A stretch of 30,074 bases of DNA from Nitrospira sp. ST-bin4 (GCA_002083565.1 MSXM01000001.1:1559-31632); one strand, 5' to 3'; shown: positions 23,076-30,074, counted from the first letter of the stretch. Translations and numbers: made by a program. Notes: generated by a model not told the origin, from the letters alone.

Positions 23076-24029
23076 ATGCAATACCGCTACAATACGATCG
23101 ACATCATCGTAGGTGTCGGAATGTGCGCCATCGTCTTTGGGGCACTGCTCTTCTTCGCCGCCGCTAACGGCTATCAGGTAACCGCTCCACAGCCATTCTC
23201 CGTACAACAACCAGTCGATAGTGAATCCGGCATGACCATGCTCCAACCGGCCCTGGGGCGAGCCATCGTCGAACAGGCGCTCTTCGAGCGCAACGCCAAC
23301 CAAGCCATCGCCCAGTCAGTCTCCGAGTGGAACTGGGCGTCAATGGCGTACCACGAACTCCAATCACGGCCCGGCGGTCCGTTGGGAGCGGTCATGCGCC
23401 AGGCCGTGGCTGTTCCATCCGCCAATAGAGCCCGGGTGCAGGGTGTCATGGGGCAGGCGATCGTGAACTTCACAACGCGAGGGATTCGGAACGGGCTGAT
23501 CTCGGCTGACACGTATCTTTCGGATTACAACATCACCATGATTCGTACGACCGAAGCCAGAGGACGGCGCCTTGAACAAGAATTCGCGTCGACCTGGCAA
23601 GCCACGCTCGGACGGAAGGTTGTGGAGGCAGTCCAAGCCCATAGAATTCAGGCCAGCGCGATTCAAGAACGGCTTGGGACCGCTCTGCTGCAAGTAGCCC
23701 GGGTTCAAACAGGATCGGAAGCAGTTCGGGCTATGCAACAAGAGCAGTTGGCAAGTTTGATAGTGGCCGCGATCCGCACAGAAGGCCAGCCGGAGCCGTC
23801 AACTCTCCGTGCGGATAGTGCGCCTCCATCACAGGGCACCGTTGCTGTGGCCTCTACTGAACCGGCATCTTGGCCGGAGATACCAATGGACTATCTGATT
23901 GCTGCAGGTCTCATGTTGACGGTTGTCTTCTGGGGAGGGCTTGCACTGGCCGCCCGGAGCAGAGAGGAGAAAGCGCTTGTCAGAATGAACTACGAGGCTT
24001 CTCGGTGGGGGTATCGCATGGCGGCATAA
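23076..24029 (+). CDS. Bitopic membrane protein of unknown function (317 residues)
   Basis: AAAGGAGGT, fully complementary to the 16S rRNA 3' end, lies 5 bases before the ATG, so translation should be strong. The protein has a membrane segment at about residues 10-32 (IVGVGMCAIVFGALLFFAAA) and a second at about 271-294 (YLIAAGLMLTVVFWGGLALAA). Between them is a large, mostly helical region rich in Ala, Gln and Arg with repeated short patterns (GRAIVEQAL, GQAIVNFTT, LIVAAIRTE). Both ends should be cytoplasmic, with the helical domain in the periplasm. No known domain is recognised. Confidence 0.75.
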   Translation: MQYRYNTIDIIVGVGMCAIVFGALLFFAAANGYQVTAPQPFSVQQPVDSESGMTMLQPALGRAIVEQALFERNANQAIAQSVSEWNWASMAYHELQSRPGGPLGAVMRQAVAVPSANRARVQGVMGQAIVNFTTRGIRNGLISADTYLSDYNITMIRTTEARGRRLEQEFASTWQATLGRKVVEAVQAHRIQASAIQERLGTALLQVARVQTGSEAVRAMQQEQLASLIVAAIRTEGQPEPSTLRADSAPPSQGTVAVASTEPASWPEIPMDYLIAAGLMLTVVFWGGLALAARSREEKALVRMNYEASRWGYRMAA

Positions 24030-24040
24030 TGTTTGAGGGA

Positions 24041-24059
24041 CTCGTGCAGCTTGCACGAG
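24041..24059 (+). other. Tight perfect hairpin before a small membrane protein gene
   Basis: CTCGTGCA and TGCACGAG pair perfectly around GCT. The hairpin begins 12 bases after the stop at 24029 and ends 11 bases before the ATG at 24070. It may be a terminator, an mRNA-stability element, or a structure occluding the next ribosome site. Confidence 0.5.
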
Positions 24060-24069
24060 CGTGTGATCT

Positions 24070-24249
24070 ATGTCATGGGGATATTGGGGAATCGTAGCGG
24101 GTCTCGTTGCGATGGTGGGGATGTCCTTGGCCTGCATCCTGTTGTCCTCTTCGAAAGTGACGGAGCCAAGCCCTCCACGAAACAATAATATCGACGTGCC
24201 AAGAACGCTGACGAAGCAGGCTCCGGAACACCATCGCCAGGCCGCATAG
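24070..24249 (+). CDS. Small single-pass membrane protein (59 residues)
   Basis: ATG at 24070 opens MSWGYWGIVAGLVAMVGMSL followed by ACILLSSS and a hydrophilic tail ending APEHHRQAA. It has one membrane segment (about residues 7-27). The GxxxG-like pattern GIVAGLVAMVG could support helix packing. The sequence and layout are too protein-like for chance and fit the class of short orphan membrane proteins of this phylum. No family is known to me. Its ribosome site is weak, and a hairpin lies just upstream. Confidence 0.6.
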   Translation: MSWGYWGIVAGLVAMVGMSLACILLSSSKVTEPSPPRNNNIDVPRTLTKQAPEHHRQAA

Positions 24250-24313
24250 CCGTATTCCAGAGACCCGGATGACTCGCAATTCCGCGTTGAACCTCCGGCC
24301 GTGAGGCTATGTC

Positions 24314-24958
24314 ATGTCCATCCGGTTGCTCATTGCCGAACATCAACGACTGTTCAGGCAAAGTCTGCGGGTACTCTTAGCGCACGAAAGAGATCTCATC
24401 GTCGTTGCGGAGGCTGCGGATGGCCGTGAGGCGTTTGATCTGGCGATGAGGCTCAAGCCCGATCTTGTACTCATGGACATCGACATGCCGAATCTTGACG
24501 GAGTGACGACGACGAAACTGCTTCGCGGTTGCCTGCCCAATACAAAAGTCTTATTGCTCGCCATACATGATGAAGACACGCGGATCGTCACGGCATTGCA
24601 AGCTGGAGCGTTTGGCTACATCCTCACAGACGTGGACCAGGCCGACCTGTTACACATCATCCGCGCCGCCTATCGTGGGGAACATTTCCTGTCACCCTCC
24701 ATGCCTGATCACTTTGCGCGCCAGGCGCTGGCGGCGGTCGGGCAGGCAGGAGGCGACAGCCACACGCTCCTGTCCCGCCTGACTGAACGTGAACGAGAGA
24801 TCTTGGCCTGCGCGGCAGCCGGCTGGAGCAACAAAGAAATTTCCGACCACCTGTATGTTTCTGTCGATACGGTCAAGACACACCTCCACCATATTTATCA
24901 GAAGCTCTCCGTAGATGGGCGCGTCGAGGCTATTCTGGCTTTCTTGCAAACGAAATAG
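24314..24958 (+). CDS. LuxR/NarL-type response regulator with degenerate receiver
   Basis: The 214-residue protein has an N-terminal receiver domain (about 1-122) and a C-terminal LuxR helix-turn-helix (about 150-214: LTEREREILACAAAGWSNKEI followed by VSVDTVKTHLHHIYQKL). The phosphoacceptor Asp55 is present in LVLMDIDMPNLDG. The rest of the acidic and switch site is changed. The usual DD pair is E9-H10 (LLIAEHQRLF), the Ser/Thr switch is Ala83 (LLLAIHDED), and the conserved lysine is Thr105 (GYILTDVD). Ordinary phosphotransfer control is therefore doubtful. No sensor kinase is adjacent. GAGG is 7 bases before the ATG. DNA-binding residues look normal. Confidence 0.88.
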   Translation: MSIRLLIAEHQRLFRQSLRVLLAHERDLIVVAEAADGREAFDLAMRLKPDLVLMDIDMPNLDGVTTTKLLRGCLPNTKVLLLAIHDEDTRIVTALQAGAFGYILTDVDQADLLHIIRAAYRGEHFLSPSMPDHFARQALAAVGQAGGDSHTLLSRLTEREREILACAAAGWSNKEISDHLYVSVDTVKTHLHHIYQKLSVDGRVEAILAFLQTK

Positions 24959-25132
24959 GTTGCTCGGCCCTCTTCTCATCTCACCCAAACGGTGTAGCGC
25001 AATTCCATCCTTTAGGCGATAGCGGCGAGCTTATTCAAAGCTGTAGCTTGTTATCGACTGTGTGAGGTGTGTGAGGCTGGAAGCGGATACACCAATGCAC
25101 AGATCCAATGTCCGGCAAAGGAGGTGAGTGAG

Positions 25133-25243
25133 ATGCGTGACATGCACATCGTCGATCACGTATGGGAGAATGGGATGTTGTACATATTGGGGGCGTTTTT
25201 CGTGGGGATCATTGCATTCGCGCTGACGATGGCTGGTTTCTAG
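25133..25243 (+). CDS. Very small membrane protein (36 residues)
   Basis: AAAGGAGGT lies 7 bases before the ATG at 25133, an ideal ribosome site. The product MRDMHIVDHVWENGMLYILG continues AFFVGIIAFALTMAGF, giving a short amphipathic head and one membrane helix (about residues 16-34). Its size and strong ribosome site argue for a real small membrane protein of unknown role. A GC hairpin follows at 25315. Confidence 0.65.
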   Translation: MRDMHIVDHVWENGMLYILGAFFVGIIAFALTMAGF

Positions 25244-25314
25244 GCGACTAGGCGTGACGGTCGATACCAGCGCCAACTCTAGGTTCCGAATGTATGTCCT
25301 CAAGAAGGAGCCCG

Positions 25315-25340
25315 CCGGAGCCGCCATCAGGCGGCTCCGG
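25315..25340 (+). terminator. Perfect 11-bp hairpin
   Basis: CCGGAGCCGCC (25315-25325), loop ATCA, GGCGGCTCCGG (25330-25340). It lies 71 bases after the 36-residue protein gene. No T tract follows. Confidence 0.55.
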
Positions 25341-25393
25341 ATCTGTCACCTGAGTGTTCATTGAAGATCCACACATCCTTTTTTCCCCACACC

Positions 25394-25423
25394 TTGAGTG
25401 CCGACTGAATTACCTGCTAGGCT
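25394..25423 (+). promoter_or_regulatory. Promoter of the zinc peptidase gene
   Basis: TTGAGT (25394-25399), an 18-base spacer and TAGGCT (25418-25423) with the TGC extension give a sigma-70-type promoter. The ATG at 25480 is about 50 bases from the expected start. Confidence 0.5.
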
Positions 25424-25479
25424 CTAACTCTACGTACAGCACTACCAGCCCTGCTTAGCAAAGGGACAGGGAATTGAGG

Positions 25480-26163
25480 ATGCGTCTAGCCCTGCTGTTG
25501 ATCATCATCGGTCTCGTCATCTTCGGCCCGCAACTATGGACCAGGCGGGTGTTTGCTCAATATAACGGCCCCCGTCCGGACTACCCTGGAACCGGCGGGG
25601 AACTGGCCCGGCACTTGCTTGATCGGTTTGACATGAACCACATCAAGGTGGAAATGACCGAGTTGGGCGACCATTACGATCCTGAATCCAGAGCGGTCCG
25701 CCTGACGCGAGACAAATTCAGCGGAAAGTCCCTCACCGCCCTCACGGTCGCTGCGCATGAAGTCGGGCACGCCATTCAAGATCATACGGGCTACCAGCCG
25801 CTGACCGAACGCGCACGGCTCGTGCGGATCGCTCAGGGAGCAGAAAAAGTCGGCGCATTGGTCATGATGGGCATTCCGATTGCGACCGCACTGGCCAAAA
25901 CTCCCACAGCCGGCATGCTGGTCATGCTTGCCGGAATGGCCACGATGGGAATTTCCACACTGGTGCATTTCTTCACCCTTCCGGTCGAATGGGATGCCAG
26001 CTTCAGGCGCGCCCTTCCCGTCCTTCAGCAAGGAAACTACCTGTCTGCTGAAGATATGCGGGGTGCTCGCCGCATTCTCACCGCGGCCGCGCTGACCTAC
26101 CTGGCGGCTTCGCTAGGGAGTCTGCTCAACCTCTGGCGGTGGATCGGCTTCTTGCGGCGATAG
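25480..26163 (+). CDS. YugP-type neutral zinc metallopeptidase, membrane-bound
   Basis: The 227-residue protein belongs to the putative zinc metallopeptidase family 2 (YugP-like). It has an N-terminal membrane segment (LALLLIIIGLVIFGPQLW) and QYNG. A peptidase region follows with zinc site H93-E94-V-G-H97 in VAAHEVGHAIQDHTGYQ. Further membrane segments lie at about 122-165 and 200-225. LPVEWDASFRRAL supplies the conserved acidic residue after the third segment. The active site is intact. Substrates of the family are unknown; a role in membrane protein turnover is plausible. The ATG at 25480 is preferred to the TTG at 25474 because AGGGA lies at suitable spacing. Confidence 0.88.
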   Translation: MRLALLLIIIGLVIFGPQLWTRRVFAQYNGPRPDYPGTGGELARHLLDRFDMNHIKVEMTELGDHYDPESRAVRLTRDKFSGKSLTALTVAAHEVGHAIQDHTGYQPLTERARLVRIAQGAEKVGALVMMGIPIATALAKTPTAGMLVMLAGMATMGISTLVHFFTLPVEWDASFRRALPVLQQGNYLSAEDMRGARRILTAAALTYLAASLGSLLNLWRWIGFLRR

Positions 26164-26231
26164 TCCCGGATAGTTCGGACATCCGCTTACCCCGCTCACC
26201 CTGACTGAAATATGATGTGCGCTTGAAAGAA

Positions 26232-26307
26232 TGGAGCCGGCGACCCGGATTGAACGGGCGACCTGCGGTTTACGAAACCGCTGCTCTACCAACTGAGCTA
26301 CGCCGGC
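26232..26307 (-). tRNA. tRNA-Thr (anticodon CGT)
   Basis: On the minus strand the 76 bases fold into a full cloverleaf. The acceptor stem GCCGGCG pairs with CGCCGGC, and the D arm holds AGCTCAGTTGGTAGAGC. The anticodon stem GCGGT/ACCGC encloses TTCGTAA (anticodon CGT, reading ACG), and the T loop is TTCAATC. CCA is encoded at the 3' end. The discriminator base is T. The anticodon gives threonine. Confidence 0.96.
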
Positions 26308-26417
26308 ACTTTCGAGGATATGTACAGGAGTCAGCCATCCCGCAATTGGACCGCCTGGTCGAACGGGCATGATACTGGCGCGCTGTGCAGCCTGTCAACG
26401 AAGGAGCCCTCCAAATA

Positions 26418-28451
26418 CTACGGCTTGGGTCCCATGTCCACCGGCTTCGGTGCTTGTACAGGAGCATCGGCCGAGGGCTCCGCCTTCTTCGCCTGAGCGG
26501 GAGGCTTGGGATTATTCCCTTTGGCCATCGGATGAATCCTGACGACTGCTCCCTGCCCTGGCGGTGGAGAACAGAGTGGCCGCTGCGCATTGCCGAATTG
26601 TTCCCGTGCCGCATGGATGACTTCACCGCGCACATAGGTGCAGAGTTCGCCGGCCACGACCGTTCCATCCCGATCGACATCGGCCAAGCCCTGCAACCCC
26701 CTCAGTAAGTAATAGGTAAACAGCCCGTGCTTGCCCTGCTCGTAGGCATGCGCTTCCTGAAGGTTTCTATTGCCCACCATCCACATGACGTCGTCTCTGT
26801 CGTCCTCCGCGCCGTCTCCCCAATCGGCTTGCGGAGTGGTACCGGGGTCCGCGCCAGGCGATGGATCGAGCGACACCTCGAACATCATGATAGCCCGTTG
26901 AATCGGCAACCGGGCCAGCACTTCTTGTATATGCCGAACAGGGTACAGGCGGTTCGGTGATGCAATGGTTCCGTCATACGGCACCAGCGAGACCGCCCCG
27001 CTTGTGCCATCCACCAACGCTCGTCCTGCGAAATACACGTACACAACGGTCTCGGCATCCACTCGCTTGGGAAGCCACTCGTCGAATGTTTCCGCGAGAT
27101 CCGCCTTCAATGCAAATTTATCGACTAACACATGGACGCGGTCGCCCGGAATCCCTCCGATCGCGCGCAAATACGCGGCCGTGACTTCCGCATCACGATC
27201 CGCATATTTGACTGTCGGCACCCGTTCGTCTCTAAATCGTCCGACCCCGATCGCGATCACAACCGTCCTTGTCTGCTTGGATGCCGCCAACGGCTTCGGG
27301 AGGCGATCGACATCCGACACGATCGCACCGGAATCTCCCTTCTCCGGCTTGACCTGGAAAATAAACTTTTTAGCCGACGGAAGGGATGCCAGCGGTGTGA
27401 GGCTGCGTACACTCAACACCAATTCTCCCTGCGTCGCGTCTTTCAAGTCCATCACCCGATTCGTAACCGATGTGCGTTTGATTTCTCCCGGCTGTACATC
27501 GCCGATCGCCACAGATTGGGGAAAGTGTTCTGTCAACGCACCCTCGCCCCCGATGAGCACTTCAACACCCTCTGCCTCTGCCTGCCCCTCGTTCTTGACC
27601 TCGACTTCGATCGTGAGGGACTCGCCCTGCTGCAGCATATGGTCTTGGCTCTCATCACGCACAATGGCATGGAAGGTCAGGGTCGTGGCCTGGAGTCTAC
27701 TGCTCGCAGCAGGGCCCCCCGCCGGCGGCGCGACCCTATTGGCCTGCACGCCTCCGGTCACAGACGCTGATGAAGCTATGCCGGCCTGTTGCGTGGACAG
27801 CGACGCAGCTGTGGGAATGCGGGTCTTTTGCTGTTCAGCATATTCTCGAACCCGGACGGATGCTGCGACCTGCTTGGCCAACCCTTCGGTGACGGCGTCG
27901 ACGGCCTCCTGGACAATCGGCTCCAATCCCCTCACCTCACAAGACTGATCTGTCACGGTGACTTCCCCGCGGCCGACGCTTTGCAGTTTCTTTGCGAACA
28001 GCGTCTTGCCGTCCTCTGCAAGAAACACCATCTCCGCCCCAAGTGTCACCGACACCGGGTAGGCGCCTTGAATGTGCCGGGGAATGACGAGGTCGATATG
28101 TTTCAATCCCAACCCGACTTCAATCACCCCGGCAGCAGTCACTCGCTGTTCGAGGCCGAACTGGGGAGTCACACCGTGAAAGACTCGGTTGAGTTTCCTG
28201 GGCACGGCTTCCACAAGCGGATCGGCAACTGAAAACACAGCCGGTTGGCCGCAGGCATCTTTGTAGGGAATCACTGCCGTACTGATACTGGGGGAAAGCC
28301 AGAGCGATGGCGTGAGCGGAATCGCCGCCGTATCGCTGCCGGATGATCCTCCGCTACGCTTGGATCCGATGCAGCCGGCACACAGCACTGCGAGCGCCAC
28401 CACGACGCCAAAAGCAGCCTGTCGACGGATTCCCGAATGCTGAATGCTCAC
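26418..28451 (-). CDS. Caspase-fold (C14) lipoprotein lacking the catalytic His-Cys dyad
   Basis: The 677-residue product has a lipoprotein signal (VVALAVLCAGC, lipidated Cys27). A large N-terminal region (45-200) resembles an envelope binding domain. A CARDB-like beta domain follows (about 255-370: LTIEVEVKNEGQAEAEGVEV). The caspase-like domain is at about 395-620 (RTVVIAIGVGRFRDERVPTVKYADRDAE, VVYVYFAGRALVDG, QRAIMMFEVSLDPSPG, GLADVDRDGTVVAGELCTYV). In active members YF(S/A)GHG carries His and (D)xCxSG carries Cys. Here these are Arg477 and Ser527, so proteolysis by the usual mechanism is not expected. GLFTYYLLRGL and the EF-hand-like DVDRDGTV are conserved. The start codon is GTG with AGGAG 8 bases upstream. 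Confidence 0.85.
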   Translation of the reverse strand: MSIQHSGIRRQAAFGVVVALAVLCAGCIGSKRSGGSSGSDTAAIPLTPSLWLSPSISTAVIPYKDACGQPAVFSVADPLVEAVPRKLNRVFHGVTPQFGLEQRVTAAGVIEVGLGLKHIDLVIPRHIQGAYPVSVTLGAEMVFLAEDGKTLFAKKLQSVGRGEVTVTDQSCEVRGLEPIVQEAVDAVTEGLAKQVAASVRVREYAEQQKTRIPTAASLSTQQAGIASSASVTGGVQANRVAPPAGGPAASSRLQATTLTFHAIVRDESQDHMLQQGESLTIEVEVKNEGQAEAEGVEVLIGGEGALTEHFPQSVAIGDVQPGEIKRTSVTNRVMDLKDATQGELVLSVRSLTPLASLPSAKKFIFQVKPEKGDSGAIVSDVDRLPKPLAASKQTRTVVIAIGVGRFRDERVPTVKYADRDAEVTAAYLRAIGGIPGDRVHVLVDKFALKADLAETFDEWLPKRVDAETVVYVYFAGRALVDGTSGAVSLVPYDGTIASPNRLYPVRHIQEVLARLPIQRAIMMFEVSLDPSPGADPGTTPQADWGDGAEDDRDDVMWMVGNRNLQEAHAYEQGKHGLFTYYLLRGLQGLADVDRDGTVVAGELCTYVRGEVIHAAREQFGNAQRPLCSPPPGQGAVVRIHPMAKGNNPKPPAQAKKAEPSADAPVQAPKPVDMGPKP

Positions 28452-28513
28452 AAGATTCGCTCCTGGAGATGCTGGTTATACCGAAATCTGGCACGCCATA
28501 CAATCAGTGGAAA

Positions 28514-28542
28514 TTGACAAGCTTCACACCCTGCGCTAACGT
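28514..28542 (+). promoter_or_regulatory. Promoter of ubiA, leaderless arrangement
   Basis: A consensus TTGACA (28514-28519), a 17-base spacer and TAACGT (28537-28542) are followed 7 bases later by the ubiA ATG at 28550. The expected transcription start coincides with the start codon, which has no Shine-Dalgarno. Confidence 0.6.
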
Positions 28543-28549
28543 CTGCTCC

Positions 28550-29443
28550 ATGTCGACAACATCCGCGCCGTCCTCATCGACGCTCCCCGGCATTCCCTGG
28601 TCTGCACTCGCACGGCTGATTCGCTTGTACAATCAGACCGGCACCTATCTTCTGCTGCTGCCGACCTTATGGGCTCTAGCCCTGGCGGCGCAAGGATTTC
28701 CGCCGTTGTCTCTCTCCGTGGTTTTTATCCTGGGATCGTTTCTGATGCGAAGCGCAGGGGTCATTCTCAACGACTTAGCCGATCAATCGTTTGACCGGGA
28801 AGTCGATAGAACCAAAACCCGCCCGCTCGCCTCAGGCGAATTACCCAGACGCCAAGCTCTTATGCTTCTCTTCCTGCTGCTATTCTTATCCGGGAATCTC
28901 TTGTGGTTTCTCGACCCGTTTGTGTTATGGCTCGCCCCATGGGCTCTCTTGCTGGCAATCCTTTACCCATTCTGCAAACGATGGATTCAGATACCACAAG
29001 CGGTCCTGGGTCTCGCCTTTGGCTGGGGAACGATCATGGCTTGGGCAGCCGTGCGTGGGCAGCTCGACGGACCGGCCTGGTGTCTGTTCGGAGCAACTGC
29101 GGCCTGGGCGGTTGCGTACGATACGATCTACGCGATCCAGGATCAAGACGATGATCGCCGTATCGGAGTTAAATCCTCGGCCCTGCTCTTTGGGCCATTC
29201 ATCTATCTGGGAGTCGGAGCAGCTCTCAGTATCATGCTGCTCTTGCTCTGTACCGCAGGATGGCTAGCCGGAATCGGCTGGCCTTACTATGCCACATTGA
29301 CGGGTTTGGCGCTGTTCTTTTTGGCCCAAATCGGGCAATTGCGAAAACCGATCGTCCCTTCCCAAGCATTCAGGATGTTCCGCACCCACGTCTGGGTTGG
29401 GGCTGCAGTGCTGATCGGTCTACTGGCAGGCTTGCTGAACTAA
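28550..29443 (+). CDS. ubiA: 4-hydroxybenzoate polyprenyltransferase (UbiA family)
   Basis: UbiA enzymes join a polyprenyl chain to an aromatic acid in the inner membrane during quinone synthesis. The 297-residue product has eight or nine membrane segments and both Mg-diphosphate motifs: NDLADQSFDREVDRTKTRP near residues 78-96 and YDTIYAIQDQDDDRRIGVKS near 190-209. YPFCKRWIQIPQAVLGLAFGW resembles Escherichia coli UbiA closely. The related menaquinone enzyme MqnP cannot be excluded. The frame is open from 28343, but upstream codons cross the divergent promoter region, and ATG 28550 begins a normal-length protein. Confidence 0.9.
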   Translation: MSTTSAPSSSTLPGIPWSALARLIRLYNQTGTYLLLLPTLWALALAAQGFPPLSLSVVFILGSFLMRSAGVILNDLADQSFDREVDRTKTRPLASGELPRRQALMLLFLLLFLSGNLLWFLDPFVLWLAPWALLLAILYPFCKRWIQIPQAVLGLAFGWGTIMAWAAVRGQLDGPAWCLFGATAAWAVAYDTIYAIQDQDDDRRIGVKSSALLFGPFIYLGVGAALSIMLLLLCTAGWLAGIGWPYYATLTGLALFFLAQIGQLRKPIVPSQAFRMFRTHVWVGAAVLIGLLAGLLN

Positions 29444-29537
29444 CACCCTCATCGCCTTGTGAGTATTCTTGATTGCCCTGCAGGTCATGTAGCAACCCGT
29501 GAACAACCCAAAAAATCTTCACACGCGTGCGTGACGC

Positions 29538-30074
29538 CTATTCGCTCGGCTTCCCCGGAACAGCCTCGGCCTTTGCCCCCCGCAAGGTATCGACATACAT
29601 GGTAACGGCCTTGGCGTCCGCATCGCTGAGCCCTAACGCCGGCATGCGCGTGTGGGCATCCATCGCCTGCGGATTCTTCAGCCAGCGATAGACCCACGTC
29701 GAATTCAGCCGGAATCCAGCCCGGTCCAGGGCCGGACCGATCTTACCACCCTCGCCACCAACATTGTGACAGGCGTTGCAGCCATATTTATTTTCATAGA
29801 GCCGCTTCCCACGCTCAACCAATTGGGCGACTTGCGCCGGAGGAGTCTTCAAATCAGGCCTGGGTACGCTCACGCCTCTGCCGGGTCTCGTTGAAAAATT
29901 ATTCAACGCGACTTGCGCCGCATCCAGTTCTTTCTTGGCTTGCCCCATGGCGGCCTGTTCGTCCGCATAGGCGGATTCATCCACGTCCACGTCTTTCTTC
30001 AATGCCTCGCTTTTCCTCTCCGCTTCCTCGCTGGCTTGCTTTTCCGCCGCCTCATAGGCTTTCGTCGCCTGTTC
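29538..30074 (-). CDS. c-type cytochrome (N-terminus outside window)
   Basis: The frame is open to the right edge with 178 residues visible. A charged, Ala/Glu/Lys-rich coiled coil (EAAEKQASEEAERKSEA, then EQAAMGQAKKELDAAQ) leads to a class I cytochrome c domain. The haem-binding CNACH is near residue 100 in RLYENKYGCNACHNVGGEGG, followed by IGPALDRAGFR and WVYRWLKNPQ. The axial methionine is in TRMPALGLSDADAKAVTMYV. It is therefore a haem protein exported to the periplasm and probably works in electron transfer. The missing N-terminal part may include further domains or a membrane anchor. It is convergent with ubiA. Confidence 0.88.
   Translation of the reverse strand, partial: EQATKAYEAAEKQASEEAERKSEALKKDVDVDESAYADEQAAMGQAKKELDAAQVALNNFSTRPGRGVSVPRPDLKTPPAQVAQLVERGKRLYENKYGCNACHNVGGEGGKIGPALDRAGFRLNSTWVYRWLKNPQAMDAHTRMPALGLSDADAKAVTMYVDTLRGAKAEAVPGKPSE

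Noticed and set aside
22972..23112. 46-codon TTG-start frame with AAAGGTG upstream
   Set aside because: It overlaps the strong start of the gene at 23076 by 37 bases and its end is out-of-frame membrane protein sequence. It could be a leader peptide but there is no support.
26113..26370. 85-codon minus-strand frame reading VAQLVEQRFRKPQVARSI
   Set aside because: This is a translation of the tRNA-Thr gene, a known source of false protein calls.
1..30074. CRISPR array, prophage or insertion sequence with transposase
   Set aside because: No regularly spaced direct repeats with unique spacers, and no transposase, integrase or phage structural gene was found on either strand.

Overview
The window looks like a chromosomal segment of a Nitrospirota bacterium, most likely Nitrospira or a close relative. 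The inference rests on gene content: a complete Pup-proteasome cluster in a genome that otherwise encodes Gram-negative envelope proteins (OmpA-like protein, lipoprotein, HtrA, c-type cytochrome), a SmbP-like histidine-rich metal-binding protein, and several small orphan proteins of the kind common in that phylum. No search was run, so the genus is an inference.

Left third (1-10135, all minus strand). Read in the direction of transcription: an HD-domain protein, a YjbQ-family protein and a secreted HtrA-type protease form one tight unit; then a proteasomal ATPase (ARC/Mpa), depupylase/deamidase (Dop), prokaryotic ubiquitin-like protein (Pup), proteasome beta (PrcB), proteasome alpha (PrcA) and Pup ligase (PafA); last, a membrane protein cut by the window edge. 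Pup ends in Glu, so it is made ready for ligation. Three inverted-repeat or half-repeat elements lie inside or just after this cluster: between pup and prcB, between prcA and pafA, and after pafA.

Middle (10249-15922, plus strand). A secreted hypothetical protein overlaps a HIT-family hydrolase. These are followed by a secreted TPR/Sel1 protein, a large membrane-bound CHASE2/sigma-54 activator and a secreted OB-fold-like protein.

Accessory-like region (15968-26163). Genes are small, change strand often and are separated by long spacers. They include a TM2-like membrane protein and a broken second copy of its 5' end, a SmbP-like protein, a PhyH-family oxygenase, an OmpA-like protein, a thermonuclease-fold protein lacking a catalytic arginine, an RRM RNA-binding protein, several orphan small proteins (59 and 36 residues, and one with an apparent ATC start), an orphan LuxR-type regulator with a degenerate receiver, and a YugP-type zinc peptidase. 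Many spacers hold strong hairpins without a T tract.

Right end (26232-30074). A tRNA-Thr(CGT), a caspase-fold lipoprotein whose catalytic His and Cys are both replaced, a ubiA prenyltransferase that appears to be leaderless, and the C-terminal part of a c-type cytochrome cut by the window edge.

A recurrent extended -10 motif, TGCTAnnnT, precedes several genes. At least three genes that lack a Shine-Dalgarno sequence have a -10 box 6-7 bases before the start codon, which suggests leaderless mRNAs.
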